A DNA stretch of 64,000 nt from Rhizobium esperanzae (GTDB lineage Bacteria > Pseudomonadota > Alphaproteobacteria > Rhizobiales > Rhizobiaceae). The DNA lies in NCBI RefSeq assembly GCF_014197615.1, contig NZ_JACIFY010000005.1:62001-126000 (forward strand). Direction: 5' to 3'. A program made the position numbers and the translations under genes. This document shows, piece by piece, positions 26,415 to 35,086 of this stretch (positions are counted from its first letter, which is position 1; every line of letters begins with the position of its first letter). Under the pieces are notes generated by a model. That model saw only the letters and a program-made list of their open reading frames with translations, made no database searches and was not told the DNA's origin.

Positions 26415-26504
26415 GCCTCGAAGGACATGCCGCAGCGCTGCACTTGCATACGTCCGATGTCGGCATACGTCCGATGTCGGCGCATCCGCTGCGTCCTTCG
26501 AGGC
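26415..26504. repeat. Palindromic intergenic element with a 17-bp tandem duplication
   Basis: The 362-bp gap 26270-26631 contains no gene. A perfect 12-bp inverted repeat (GCCTCGAAGGAC at 26415-26426, its complement at 26493-26504) encloses two adjacent identical 17-bp units (26447-26463 and 26464-26480). The outer repeat resembles common rhizobial intergenic palindromes; the inner duplication looks like a later slippage event. Confidence 0.65.
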
Positions 26505-26631
26505 CCTGCGGGGCACCTCAGTGAGGTTCACTTGACTGCCGCGCTTGCCACGGACAACATCAGAGCGCTGGCCGGCCGAGGTTCCCTCCCCACGGCCGGC
26601 CTTCCTCATGCTTGCGGATCCTTATCCGGCT

Positions 26632-27177
26632 TCAGCGGCCATAGGTGACTTCGAGGGAGGCCTTGGCGAGGGTATTTGCCCTGACATAGAAGCCGACCAT
26701 GGCGCCCGGCGCGGTATCAGGAAGCGGCAGCTTGTCAACCTTGAGCGCGTAGACGGTGAACTGGTAGTGGTGCGGCGCATCGCCGGCCGGCGGGCATGCG
26801 CCGCCATATCCCGACGTGCCGAAGTCGGTGTGACCTTCCACGGCGCCGGCCGGAAGCTTCTTGTCGCCGCTTGCGCCGTTGACGATCTTCGAGGCATCCG
26901 CGGGAATGTTGAACACCGACCAGTGCCACCAGCCGGAGCCGGTCGGAGCGTCCGGATCGTAAGCCATGATGGCGAAGCTCTTGGTGCCCTCCGGAGCGCC
27001 GGACCACACCAGTTCCGGGGAAATATTCTTGCCCGAGCAGCCGAAGCTGTTGAAGACCTGCGCATCGGCCATGACCTTACCGGCGGTCAAATCCTTCGAG
27101 GCAAGCTTCATTTCGGCCTGTGCGGCGGTAGCGCCGAAGACCGACGCGGCGAGAAGGGCTGCTGTTATGAGACGCAT
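26632..27177 (-). CDS. YbhB/YbcL family (PEBP, Raf kinase inhibitor-like) protein, exported
   Basis: The 181-residue protein has a signal peptide (MRLITAALLAASVFGATAAQA) and the PEBP core: GKNISPELVWSGAPEGTKSFA, then YDPDAPTGSGWWHW (the D-x-D-x-P ligand pocket) and GYGGACPPAGDAPHHYQF. PEBP proteins bind small anionic ligands; the bacterial role is unclear. It is probably periplasmic. It lies 38 bp downstream of the AraC regulator on the same strand and may be cotranscribed with it or be its target. Confidence 0.94.
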   Translation of the reverse strand: MRLITAALLAASVFGATAAQAEMKLASKDLTAGKVMADAQVFNSFGCSGKNISPELVWSGAPEGTKSFAIMAYDPDAPTGSGWWHWSVFNIPADASKIVNGASGDKKLPAGAVEGHTDFGTSGYGGACPPAGDAPHHYQFTVYALKVDKLPLPDTAPGAMVGFYVRANTLAKASLEVTYGR

Positions 27178-27215
27178 GTTGTTTTCCTGCGGTTGACGAT
27201 GCAGGAGACCTATCG

Positions 27216-28070
27216 TCAGCGGGCGAGTATATCTGCCCGGATCTGCTCAACTTCTGCCCCGATCCGCTCAAAATTCTCAGGTCCGCTCCGCACATGGCGC
27301 GGACTGACGCCAAAGCGCTCCTTGAAGCGGGCTGAGAATTGCGACGGCGAATCATAACCGACCTCCAGCGCAACCTGCGCCATCGGCAACGTCGTAGTAT
27401 GAATAAGCCCCAAGGCCCGATTCATTCTCGTATCGCTCAAGATCTCGCTGAAACCGGTCTTCTCGGCCGCCAGCTTGCGCCTGAGGGTCGCTTCGCTCAT
27501 GTTGAACGCGCCCGCTGCATGCGCCAGCGTCCAGTCAAAGGCCGGATCGGTTTCGATCATCTGCCTCAGCCGATCCTCCAGCCGTGGGCTATGGCTTTGG
27601 CCGAGCACGGCTCCGGATAGCGCAAACCAGATGGCGAGCTCCATCAAACGCGCCTTGACGATGGGGCCGGGAAGGCTTGCCAGGTTGCCGGGCTGACAGC
27701 AATAGTCGAACAATGCCGCAGCCTCCTTCGGCAAGCTTGAGGCGTTCGCCGAGACCGGTCGGGATGGAACGACAATCGATCCCATTCTTGTGTAGGCATC
27801 CTCGAACACTTGCCGGGGAATGGGAAGCGCCAAGGTCTGGTACTTCTGCGGAGCCTTCGGAATATTTTCCATCGTCAACGGCTGATGATCCGGCAGCAAA
27901 CCATAGGCGCCTGTCTCGAAGCGCAAAGGCTTATCATCCGCCATGACGATCTTCGTTCCCGATTGCACCTGAAACAACAAGGGGCTCGTATTAACGAGAC
28001 GATAAAAACAGGCGCGTCCACCCTGGCGGATCAAGGCCCTGGCCGGAATGGGAAAGACGTCGTCGAGCAT
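27216..28070 (-). CDS. AraC family transcriptional regulator
   Basis: The 284-residue protein has a non-conserved N-terminal effector domain (about 1-180) and a C-terminal AraC HTH region: WTLAHAAGAFNMSEATLRRKL, then MAQVALEVGYDSPSQFSARFKERFGVSPRHVR. I chose the ATG at 28070 because CGGAG lies 7 nt upstream. A longer frame to 28238 would run into the neighbouring LysR gene. It sits upstream of the exported YbhB-like gene, which is its most likely target. The ligand is unknown. Confidence 0.9.
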   Translation of the reverse strand: MLDDVFPIPARALIRQGGRACFYRLVNTSPLLFQVQSGTKIVMADDKPLRFETGAYGLLPDHQPLTMENIPKAPQKYQTLALPIPRQVFEDAYTRMGSIVVPSRPVSANASSLPKEAAALFDYCCQPGNLASLPGPIVKARLMELAIWFALSGAVLGQSHSPRLEDRLRQMIETDPAFDWTLAHAAGAFNMSEATLRRKLAAEKTGFSEILSDTRMNRALGLIHTTTLPMAQVALEVGYDSPSQFSARFKERFGVSPRHVRSGPENFERIGAEVEQIRADILAR

Positions 28071-28212
28071 AGGTTCTCCGGCAATAGGATGGAGCAGAGC
28101 GGCGACCGCCAGCGCCGGCATCAAGACACACGCCTCGTCACCTCGCTGCCCCGTGCGGATCGAAATATCAAAACCGTGTCCCAGCGGCAATATTGGCCGG
28201 CGCAGTCCGCAT

Positions 28213-29109
28213 CTACCGCCTGCCGGACCTGCTGACATAATCGACCAGCGCTCGCAGCTTCAGCGGCTGCCGCTGGCGCCTGGGATAATAGAGATAGAAG
28301 CCCGGAAAGGGCGGACAGAAATCCTCGAGCAGCGGCACGAGTTCGCCGCGCTTGATATAGGGTCCGAAGGTTTCCACCATGCCGAAGGTGATGCCGGCTC
28401 CCGCACAGGCCATGCGGATCATCATGCCCATATCGTTGGTGGTGACGGCGGGATCGACTGCGACGTCGAAGTCGCCGTCATTCTCGGTGAACTCCCAGCG
28501 ATAGGGCGCGGTATCCGGGCGCGGCCGCCATCCGATGCAGGCATGGTTCTGCAGGTCGCGAGGGTGGCGGGGTTGGCCGCGGCGCTCGAGATAGGCGGGG
28601 GACGCGACGGCGCATTGCCGCTGCTCTTCGGAGACCGAGATCGCGATCATATCCTGCTCGATCACTTCGCCGAGCCGCACACCCGCATCGAAGCCGGCCT
28701 CGACGATATCGAATTCATCATCGGTGATGGTGATATCGAGCTTGATCTCGGGGCAGGCTTGCATGAAGCCGGCCAGCAAGGTGCCCGATAGAAAGCTCTC
28801 GGCGATCGAGGAGACGGTGACCTTCAGCAGGCCACTCGGGCGCGCCTGCATGTCCCGAACCGTCTGCATAACATCCCTGACCTGGCGCACCGACGGGCGA
28901 ACCGCGGCGAGGAACACTTCGCCGGCTTCGGTCAGGCTGACGCTGCGCGTCGTGCGCTGGACGAGCGCAACGCCGAGCCGATCCTCCAAGCGCTGCAAAG
29001 CCTGGCTGACGGCGGAGCGGGTGACGCCAAGCCGCTCGCCGGCGCGCCGGAAGTTCAGCGCCTCCGCCACGGCGAGAAAGACCGAAATGCCTTCGAGATC
29101 ATCGACCAT
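28213..29109 (-). CDS. LysR family transcriptional regulator (divergent from Atu4866-type gene)
   Basis: The 298-residue LysR protein has its HTH at residues about 5-60 (SVFLAVAEALNFRRAGERLGVTRSAVSQALQRLEDRLG) and its effector domain from about 90. It is divergent from the small Atu4866-type gene and the SDR gene. A perfect T-N11-A palindrome overlaps its own start codon (29109-29129), so it is probably autoregulated by binding over its translation start and controls the divergent genes. Confidence 0.94.
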   Translation of the reverse strand: MVDDLEGISVFLAVAEALNFRRAGERLGVTRSAVSQALQRLEDRLGVALVQRTTRSVSLTEAGEVFLAAVRPSVRQVRDVMQTVRDMQARPSGLLKVTVSSIAESFLSGTLLAGFMQACPEIKLDITITDDEFDIVEAGFDAGVRLGEVIEQDMIAISVSEEQRQCAVASPAYLERRGQPRHPRDLQNHACIGWRPRPDTAPYRWEFTENDGDFDVAVDPAVTTNDMGMMIRMACAGAGITFGMVETFGPYIKRGELVPLLEDFCPPFPGFYLYYPRRQRQPLKLRALVDYVSRSGRR

Positions 29110-29129
29110 TGGTTAGGACTACTAACCAA
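29109..29129. promoter_or_regulatory. LysR-type operator (T-N11-A) at the LysR start codon
   Basis: Perfect 8-bp arms TTGGTTAG and CTAACCAA enclose GACTA. The inner TTAG-N5-CTAA is the classic T-N11-A LysR box. Its left end overlaps the LysR ATG, and it lies about 105 bp before the divergent gene. Confidence 0.7.
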
Positions 29130-29233
29130 GGCATCTTCGATTGGCAACTTAATCGCCGTGCCCGGAAGCGTTATCTCTGTGTCCGGTCACAGCGAGCAAC
29201 GGCCGAACCCAGGCATCAACAAGCGAGAATATC

Positions 29234-29485
29234 ATGCAGCAACATCCCTATGTCGGCATGTGGGTGACGGATGACGGCCGGATCCGCCACGAACTTCTGG
29301 CCGATGGCCGTTACGACGAAGCCCGCGGCAACCGAGAAAGCGCCTATCGAGGCCGTTACGAAGTCACAGGAAACCACATCGAATATTGGGACGATACCGG
29401 CTTCACCGCCGACGGCGATTTCGTCGACGGCAACACCCTGCATCATGGCGGCATGGTGTTTCGCCGTAAGGGACATGCCGCCTGA
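29234..29485 (+). CDS. Atu4866 family protein
   Basis: The 83-residue protein begins QQHPYVGMWVTDDGRIRHELLADGRYDEARG and ends NTLHHGGMVFRRKGHAA. It matches my recollection of the small Agrobacterium protein Atu4866, which has a lipocalin-like beta-barrel domain. It has no signal peptide; its function is unknown, and a small-ligand-binding barrel is likely. It lies 76 bp before an SDR gene on the same strand and opposite a LysR regulator, so the two are probably co-regulated. Confidence 0.87.
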   Translation: MQQHPYVGMWVTDDGRIRHELLADGRYDEARGNRESAYRGRYEVTGNHIEYWDDTGFTADGDFVDGNTLHHGGMVFRRKGHAA

Positions 29486-29560
29486 CGCGGCAATCTCAAG
29501 CAGGAAAGCCGCGTCCAGCTGACCGCCCAAAAAACACTCAACAGACCAATGGAGCTTGAA

Positions 29561-30295
29561 ATGTCTGATATCGAAGGAAAAGTCGTTGCCATTACCGGGG
29601 CGAGCAGCGGCATCGGTGAGGCTGCTGCAAGGGTGCTGGCTGCGGCCGGCGCCCGTATCGTCATCGGCGCACGTCGTACCGAGCGGCTGGAGACGCTCGC
29701 CGGCGAAATCGCAGCCAAGGGCGGGAGGGTGCGCCTGCGAAAGCTTGACGTCACCGACCGTTCTGAGGTGGAAGCATTTGCCGGCTTTGCCAGATCCGAG
29801 TTCGGCCGGCTTGATGTCATCGTCAACAATGCCGGCGTCATGCCGCTTTCGCCGCTCGATGCCCTCAAGGTCGAGGAGTGGGATCGGATGGTCGACGTCA
29901 ACATCAAGGGCGTTCTCTACGGCATCGCAGCCGCTCTTCCGATCATGAAGGCGCAGGGATCGGGGCAGATCATCAACCTGTCTTCCATCGGCGGCCACAG
30001 GGTCTCGCCGACGGCTGCCGTCTATTGCGCGACGAAATACGCGGTGCGGGCAATCTCGGACGGATTGCGGCAGGAGACCGATCACATCCGCGTCACCGTT
30101 ATTTCTCCCGGCACGACGACCTCGGAACTGGCCGAGACGATCACCGATCCCAGAGCTCGGGACGCCATGAAGGCTTTCAGGGCAGTCACGATCAGCCCGG
30201 AAGCCGTGGCCAATTCGATCCTCTACGCGATCAGCCAGCCCGATGACGTCGATGTCAGCGAGATCATCATCCGGCCCACAGCCAGCCCGCATTGA
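29561..30295 (+). CDS. Short-chain dehydrogenase/reductase
   Basis: The 244-residue classical SDR protein has the cofactor motif TGASSGIGEAAARV at residues about 12-25, NNAGVMPL near 84, the catalytic Ser in NLSSIGGHRVS and YCATKYAV (Y-x-x-x-K) near 153. The Arg pair in GARRTER after strand 2 suggests NADPH preference. TGGAG lies 9 nt before the chosen ATG; an earlier in-frame ATG at 29549 is less likely. It is probably cotranscribed with the Atu4866-type gene and regulated by the divergent LysR protein. The substrate is unknown. Confidence 0.93.
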   Translation: MSDIEGKVVAITGASSGIGEAAARVLAAAGARIVIGARRTERLETLAGEIAAKGGRVRLRKLDVTDRSEVEAFAGFARSEFGRLDVIVNNAGVMPLSPLDALKVEEWDRMVDVNIKGVLYGIAAALPIMKAQGSGQIINLSSIGGHRVSPTAAVYCATKYAVRAISDGLRQETDHIRVTVISPGTTTSELAETITDPRARDAMKAFRAVTISPEAVANSILYAISQPDDVDVSEIIIRPTASPH

Positions 30296-30311
30296 GCTGG
30301 CGGCCTTTCGC

Positions 30312-30875
30312 TTAGAAACCCAGCGTTTGCTGGGCGGGCGGCGGCGGGGCGAGGCTGACACCTTCGAGCTCCAGCATGCGGGCCTTCGACGACGAGCCGC
30401 CGGGAGCGGAGAAGCCGCCGATCTTGCCGCCGGCGGCCAGCACCCGGTGGCAGGGAATGATCAGGGCGACCGGGTTTTTCGCCATCGCCTGGCCGACGTC
30501 GCGGGCGGCTTCCGGCCCGACGCCAAGCTCCTTCGCCAGCGCGCCATAAGTGGTCGTGCGACCCCAACCGACGCGTCTGGCTGCCGCGTAGATATTGCGG
30601 AAGAAGTCATCCTGGCCGGCAAGATCGAGTTCGACGCCGGAAAAATCGGTTTCCTCACCCTGGAAATAGCGCTTCACCGCCGCGACCGTCTCGAGCACGC
30701 CAGGCGTCGGCGCGCCGGGCTGGGCATCCGGCAGGCGGCGCAGCAGCAGCCGTTCGGTCGCTTCCGCAGTTTTCGTCGGCAGCTGGAAGCGGGCGATGCC
30801 GGTGTCGCTCCAGGCGATGCCGCAGAAACCGCCTGATGTTTCGAAGATGAGATAGTGATGTATCGTCTCGGCCAT
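30312..30875 (-). CDS. ogt: Methylated-DNA-[protein]-cysteine S-methyltransferase
   Basis: This suicide enzyme repairs O6-methylguanine. The 187-residue protein has the active site IIPCHRVLAAGGKIGGFSAPGG (PCHRV Cys near residue 144) and the preceding DNA-binding segment GRTTTYGALAKELG. It lacks the Ada N-terminal zinc domain, so it is the Ogt type. GGAGG lies 8 nt upstream of the chosen ATG; a longer in-frame start (30950) has no support. It is convergent with the SDR gene, with a 16-bp gap. Confidence 0.94.
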   Translation of the reverse strand: MAETIHHYLIFETSGGFCGIAWSDTGIARFQLPTKTAEATERLLLRRLPDAQPGAPTPGVLETVAAVKRYFQGEETDFSGVELDLAGQDDFFRNIYAAARRVGWGRTTTYGALAKELGVGPEAARDVGQAMAKNPVALIIPCHRVLAAGGKIGGFSAPGGSSSKARMLELEGVSLAPPPPAQQTLGF

Positions 30876-31042
30876 GACACAGCCTCCGCGTTTTCGATTT
30901 ACACCAGAATCATACGGGACGACCGCTGTTTCAACCCGTTTCTTGCACATCTCGTTCTTTTTTTGTTCTTGCCATTCTGTTTGGCCGGCGTATCTTTCCT
31001 CCCGTGGGAACGACGAGGTAGGTCATGACGACCTGACAGCGC

Positions 31043-31651
31043 ATGAACCAGATTTGCTTCGATTTCGATCATGGTCAAAGTCCGCCTGGGCGGCGGCGCG
31101 CAAGCCACAGCGGCGGGCACCGGCTTTTCTTCGCAATCGGCATTCCGGCGATCGTCGAACGGCCAGCGGCTTCGATCGCCGATGACTATGGCAAAGCTTT
31201 TTCTCTTTCCGCAAAGCCGCGGCTGACGACGCTGCATATCAGCGTCATCAGCATCGGCGACTACGAGGCGCTGCCGGAGGACGTGGTCTTTGCGGCGCGC
31301 CAGGCCGGCGCCACGGTCGAGGGCGCGCCGATCACGATCACCTTCGACAGGATCATGAGTTTTGGTCGGAAAGGCAAGGGGCGACCTCTGGTGCTCTATG
31401 GCGAAGGCGGGCGGAAAGCCCTCACCCGACTGCATGTCCAGCTCGGGGTCGGCATGCACAATGCCGGATTGCCGCATAATATCGACCCGCATTTCATGCC
31501 GCATATGACGCTGCTCTACGACCGCAAGGCTGTGCCGCCGGCGAGCCTCGACAAGCCGGTTTCATGGGCAGCACAGGAGTTCCTGCTCATTCACAGCCTT
31601 CTCGGAAAAACCGAACACCGCATCATCGATCGTTGGCCGCTGCTCGGCTGA
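31043..31651 (+). CDS. 2'-5' RNA ligase / cyclic phosphodiesterase-like (LigT/ThpR) protein
   Basis: The 202-residue protein has the 2H phosphoesterase fold with two H-x-T/S motifs: TLHISVIS near residue 65 and MPHMTLLYD near 152. The first motif is HIS instead of HxT, a tolerated variant. The N-terminal RLFFAIGIPA strand is typical of LigT/ThpR. It probably acts on RNA 2',3'-cyclic phosphates or 2'-5' linkages. It is divergent from ogt across a 167-bp gap without visible elements. The Shine-Dalgarno is weak. Confidence 0.88.
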   Translation: MNQICFDFDHGQSPPGRRRASHSGGHRLFFAIGIPAIVERPAASIADDYGKAFSLSAKPRLTTLHISVISIGDYEALPEDVVFAARQAGATVEGAPITITFDRIMSFGRKGKGRPLVLYGEGGRKALTRLHVQLGVGMHNAGLPHNIDPHFMPHMTLLYDRKAVPPASLDKPVSWAAQEFLLIHSLLGKTEHRIIDRWPLLG

Positions 31652-31742
31652 TCGCAACGATGTCCCTCGACCGCGGCTTGCGCGAGCCGGATTTCCACGC
31701 GTAAAACTCGGAAAAGCTGTTCGATTGCAAGCGAGACAAAAC

Positions 31743-32801
31743 ATGGACGTTTCAGAGATCATCATTCCGGGCGATACGCCGGGAACAACGTGGCGGCTGC
31801 CGGTGCTGCGTTTTGCCGGCCACGATCCGAAGGCTGCGAAAGTCTATATCCAGGCGGCACTGCATGCCGGCGAGCTGCCGGGAACGGTGGCCTTGCACTT
31901 CCTCTGCGAGAGGCTGCGGCAGGCGGAAAGCGAGGGCGGAATTGTCGGCGATATCACCATCGTGCCGCAGGCCAATCCGATCGGTGCGGCGCAATCGCAT
32001 TTCGGCGAGTTGCAAGGCCGTTTCGACCTGGGATCGCGCACCAATTTCAACCGGGATTTCCCGCTGATTTCCATTGCTGACCGGGCCACACTGATCGAAG
32101 ACCTCGATGATTATCCGGCTACCGACAGGTTGAAACGGCAGCTCCTGCATATGGCGCTCGGCGCCGATCTCGTGCTCGATCTGCATTGCGACGATGAATC
32201 GCTGCAATATGCCTATATCGACGAGGCCTTCTGGCCGGAGGCAGCCGATCTTGCCGCCGCGCTCGACATGCAGGCCGTGCTGCTTTCCGATGGCGAAAGT
32301 TCGGCCTTCGAGGAGGCCGTCGGCTTTGCCTGGAAATATGAAATTCCCGGCGAGCGCCGATCCCGGTTGCCGGGCAGGCTTTCCGTCACCGTCGAGCTGC
32401 GCGGCAAGCGCGACGTCGATCCGGCACTGGCGAAGAAGGATGCGGACGGGCTCTGGCGTTTCCTCGTGACGCGGGGGATCGCCAGCGGCGAGACGGCGGC
32501 AACGGCATTTTCCGGGCCGGCCGTGCCGCTCGACAATGTCGAGATCCTGCGCGCTCCCGAAGGCGGCGCCGTGCTTTTCCATCGCAATATCGGCGAGAGA
32601 GTTGCGGAAGGCGACGTTCTGGCGACGATCGTCACCCGGCCGGGACAGCCGGGCGGCGGCATCGACCTGCATGCGCCGCAGGCCGGACTGATCCTGACCC
32701 GAACCTCCGACCGGCTGGTGCGGCGGCGCGGCGACCTGATGAAGATCGCTTGCGACAATCCCAGCAAGGCCTCGCGCAAGGCCGGCACTCTGGAGAATTG
32801 A
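31743..32801 (+). CDS. M14 family deacylase (succinylglutamate desuccinylase/aspartoacylase-like)
   Basis: The 352-residue zinc-dependent deacylase or carboxypeptidase-like protein has the HxxE zinc motif in LHAGELPGTVA near residue 41, the third ligand in LVLDLHCDDESLQ near 147, and a late Glu-containing SVTVELRGKRDV segment. A C-terminal beta domain (about 270-345; APEGGAVLFHRNIGERVAEGDVL) is typical of the AstE/AspA-like group. It would remove acyl groups from small amides; the substrate is unknown. An in-frame TTG at 31725 is an alternative start. The Shine-Dalgarno is poor. Confidence 0.89.
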   Translation: MDVSEIIIPGDTPGTTWRLPVLRFAGHDPKAAKVYIQAALHAGELPGTVALHFLCERLRQAESEGGIVGDITIVPQANPIGAAQSHFGELQGRFDLGSRTNFNRDFPLISIADRATLIEDLDDYPATDRLKRQLLHMALGADLVLDLHCDDESLQYAYIDEAFWPEAADLAAALDMQAVLLSDGESSAFEEAVGFAWKYEIPGERRSRLPGRLSVTVELRGKRDVDPALAKKDADGLWRFLVTRGIASGETAATAFSGPAVPLDNVEILRAPEGGAVLFHRNIGERVAEGDVLATIVTRPGQPGGGIDLHAPQAGLILTRTSDRLVRRRGDLMKIACDNPSKASRKAGTLEN

Positions 32802-32900
32802 GCCTCCGGGTTATCGGCGCGCTCGGGATAAAACGCCGCGGGACGTTTGCGCCGGTCCTCGCCCATGTTATCTCGCCGCCATCACAGGAGATCGATCGGC

Positions 32901-33251
32901 ATGGCCATTACCATCTATGGCATCAAGAATTGCGACACGATGAAGAAGGCCCGCAGCTGGCTGGAAGACCACGGCGTCGCCTATGAATTTCATGATTACA
33001 AGGCGCTCGGCATCGACCGCGCCCATCTCGAGACCTGGATCGATCAGGCCGGCCTCGATACCGTGCTCAACCGCGCCGGCACCACCTTCCGCAAGCTGCC
33101 CGATGCCGAGCGCGAGAATCTGAGCCGGGAAAAGGCGATCGCGCTGATGCTCGATCAGCCGTCGATGATCAAGCGGCCGGTGCTGGAGGCGCAGGGCAAG
33201 CTGCTGGTCGGCTTCAAGCCGGAGATTTACGCGGATATGTTCAAGGGCTGA
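32901..33251 (+). CDS. ArsC/Spx-like (YffB type) reductase family protein
   Basis: The 116-residue ArsC-family thioredoxin-fold protein starts MAITIYGIKNCDTMKKARSWLEDHG with a single Cys at residue 12, then TTFRKLPD and the PSMIKRPVLE segment (cis-Pro and Arg of the family). This is the YffB subgroup, which lacks the CxxC of Spx; it may use glutathione. AGGAG lies 9 nt upstream. The ybaK-like gene starts 3 bp after its stop codon, so the two are cotranscribed. Confidence 0.91.
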   Translation: MAITIYGIKNCDTMKKARSWLEDHGVAYEFHDYKALGIDRAHLETWIDQAGLDTVLNRAGTTFRKLPDAERENLSREKAIALMLDQPSMIKRPVLEAQGKLLVGFKPEIYADMFKG

Positions 33252-33254
33252 GCC

Positions 33255-33728
33255 ATGTCCAAGACCACGCGCGCGACACAGCTTCTTTCGCAGGCAGGCG
33301 TCGCCTTCACTGTCCACACCTATGATTACGATCCCGGCGCCGAGCGCGTCGGGCTGCAGGCGGCCGAGGCACTCGGCGAGGCCCCGCAGCGGGTGCTGAA
33401 GACGCTGATGGCCGAGGTGGACGGCAAGCCGGTCTGCGTCGTCGTGCCGTCGGATCGCGAGGTCAGCATGAAAAAGCTGGCGAGCGCCTTTGGCGGCAAA
33501 TCGGCCAATATGATGAAGCCTGCCGACGCCGAACGGCTGACGGGCTATCATGTCGGCGGCATCAGCCCCTTCGGCCAGAAGAAGATCGTGCCGGCGGCGA
33601 TCGAGGTATCAGCCCTTGCCGAGCCGCTCGTCTATATCAATGGCGGGCAGCGCGGGCTGCAGGTGCGGCTCGATCCGAAGGATGCGTTGAAGGCGTTGAA
33701 GGCGGTCGCTGCGCCATTGATCGCCTGA
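33255..33728 (+). CDS. ybaK: Cys-tRNA(Pro) deacylase, YbaK type
   Basis: The 157-residue trans-editing enzyme hydrolyses Cys-tRNA(Pro) mischarged by ProRS. The family features are RVLKTLMAEVDGKPVCVVVPSD with the catalytic Lys, GGKSANMMKPADAERLTGYHVGGISPFG, then VYINGGQRGLQVRLDP. It follows the ArsC-like gene by 3 bp and is convergent with a MarR gene, the stop codons abutting (33728/33729). Confidence 0.95.
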   Translation: MSKTTRATQLLSQAGVAFTVHTYDYDPGAERVGLQAAEALGEAPQRVLKTLMAEVDGKPVCVVVPSDREVSMKKLASAFGGKSANMMKPADAERLTGYHVGGISPFGQKKIVPAAIEVSALAEPLVYINGGQRGLQVRLDPKDALKALKAVAAPLIA

Positions 33729-34172
33729 TCAAAGGAAGCGATCGAGCAGGCCCGCGAGCGCCTTCGCTTCGCTTTCGGCAAGCTTGCAGCCGATATGGGT
33801 CTCGATCGATCCGGCATAGATGGCCCAGATGCGCTCCCGCAGCTGCCGGCCGGCCTCGGTGATGACAACCCAGCGGCCGCGTCCATCCCTGGCGAAGACT
33901 TCGCGCCGGACGAGACCCTCTCTTTCCAGCCGGTCGATCAGGCGGGAAAGATTATACTGCGCCAGCAATGTGCGCTCTTCGATCTCATAGGGGCGCAGCC
34001 TGCCGTCTTGCGCGCGCGCCAATTCCCACAGCACGTCATACCAGGCAAGCGGCGGCATGCCGGCGGCTTTCAGGTCGGTTTCGATCGCGCCAAGCAGCCG
34101 TTCGCGGGCGCGCATGATGCTCGTCCAGGCGCGGGTGGAGGCTTCGCTCGGCTCGACTGTTTTTTTAGACAT
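33729..34172 (-). CDS. MarR family transcriptional regulator (divergent from GST)
   Basis: The 147-residue MarR winged-helix protein has the recognition region RTLLAQYNLSRLIDRLEREGLVRREVFARDGRGRWVVITEAG at about residues 60-102. The chosen start (MSKKTVEPSE) removes a hydrophobic N-terminal extension that would cross the promoter region. It is divergent from the GST gene, with two similar palindromes in the 79-bp spacer, and probably represses both itself and the GST. Confidence 0.92.
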   Translation of the reverse strand: MSKKTVEPSEASTRAWTSIMRARERLLGAIETDLKAAGMPPLAWYDVLWELARAQDGRLRPYEIEERTLLAQYNLSRLIDRLEREGLVRREVFARDGRGRWVVITEAGRQLRERIWAIYAGSIETHIGCKLAESEAKALAGLLDRFL

Positions 34173-34174
34173 AA

Positions 34175-34229
34175 ATGCAATTACATCTATCTTGAATTCT
34201 GCCGCAAGCGATATTAGATGCATTTGCAT
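34175..34229. promoter_or_regulatory. Paired MarR-type operators between marR and GST
   Basis: Two 12-bp sites of form ATGyAwTTrCAT occur: ATGCAATTACAT at 34175-34186 (one mismatch pair) and ATGCATTTGCAT at 34218-34229 (perfect 5-bp arms). Their centres are 43 bp apart, about four helical turns. The first lies just upstream of the MarR start, the second 22 bp before the GST start. Confidence 0.6.
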
Positions 34230-34251
34230 GGATTGTGACCAGGAGATTTCC

Positions 34252-34935
34252 ATGCGCAGACTTACCCTCATCAGCCATCATCTCTGCCCCTATGTGCAGC
34301 GCGCCGCCATCGCTCTCCTTGAAAAGGGCGTGGCCTTCGAGCGCATCAATATCGACCTCGCCGACAAGCCGGACTGGTTCCTGAAGATCTCGCCGCTCGG
34401 CAAGGTGCCGCTGCTGCGGATCGAAGAGGAGGATGGCAGCGACGCGGTGCTGTTCGAAAGCAGCGTCATCTGCGAATATCTGGAGGAAACGCAGGCGGGT
34501 GCAGCTTTGCATCCCGCCGATCCGCTCATCCGCGCCCGTCATCGCGGCTGGATGGAATTCGGCTCCTCCGTGCTTTCCGACCTCTGGGGTTATGAAACGG
34601 CGCAGGATGCGGTGCAGCTGGAGACCAAGCGCAAGGCGCTGATTGCCAAGTTCGCGACGGTCGACAGCGCGCTGACCGACGGACCCTATTTCGCCGGCAA
34701 CAGCTTCAGCCTCGTCGATGCCGTCTTTGCGCCGGTCTTTCGTTATTTCGATCTCTTCGACAGGTTGGGCGACAGCGGCATCTTCGACGGGCTTGAGCGG
34801 GTCAAAAGCTGGCGCAAGGCGCTGGCGGCGCGGGCGAGCGTCAAGAATGCCGTTGGTGAGGATTACCCGCAGCGGCTGACGGAATTCCTTGAGAAACATA
34901 GCTCGATCCTGCTCAGGCAGCCTGCCGCCGCTTGA
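34252..34935 (+). CDS. Glutathione S-transferase family protein (MarR-linked)
   Basis: The 227-residue GST has an N-terminal thioredoxin fold beginning LTLISHHLCPYVQRAAIALLEKG, with a single Cys in LCPY as in omega/GstO- and SspA-like proteins. SPLGKVPLL carries the cis-Pro, FESSVICEYLEE follows, and then an alpha C-terminal domain with SLVDAVFAPVFRYFD. The Cys active site suggests thiol transfer or glutathionyl reduction. AGGAGA precedes the ATG. The divergent MarR regulator suggests induction by an electrophile or oxidant. Confidence 0.93.
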   Translation: MRRLTLISHHLCPYVQRAAIALLEKGVAFERINIDLADKPDWFLKISPLGKVPLLRIEEEDGSDAVLFESSVICEYLEETQAGAALHPADPLIRARHRGWMEFGSSVLSDLWGYETAQDAVQLETKRKALIAKFATVDSALTDGPYFAGNSFSLVDAVFAPVFRYFDLFDRLGDSGIFDGLERVKSWRKALAARASVKNAVGEDYPQRLTEFLEKHSSILLRQPAAA

Positions 34936-35086
34936 ACCCCCGGCAGCGGCCGGACAGATATCCGGCCGCTTCAATTCGCCAGCAGGACGCTTCATTTTCG
35001 CCGCAAACGGGTCTAAGTCTTCCAGCCTCTTGGTGCGGTTCAGCTTTTCACGGAAGCGCAGAACCGCTCCAATCTTTGGATTTACG

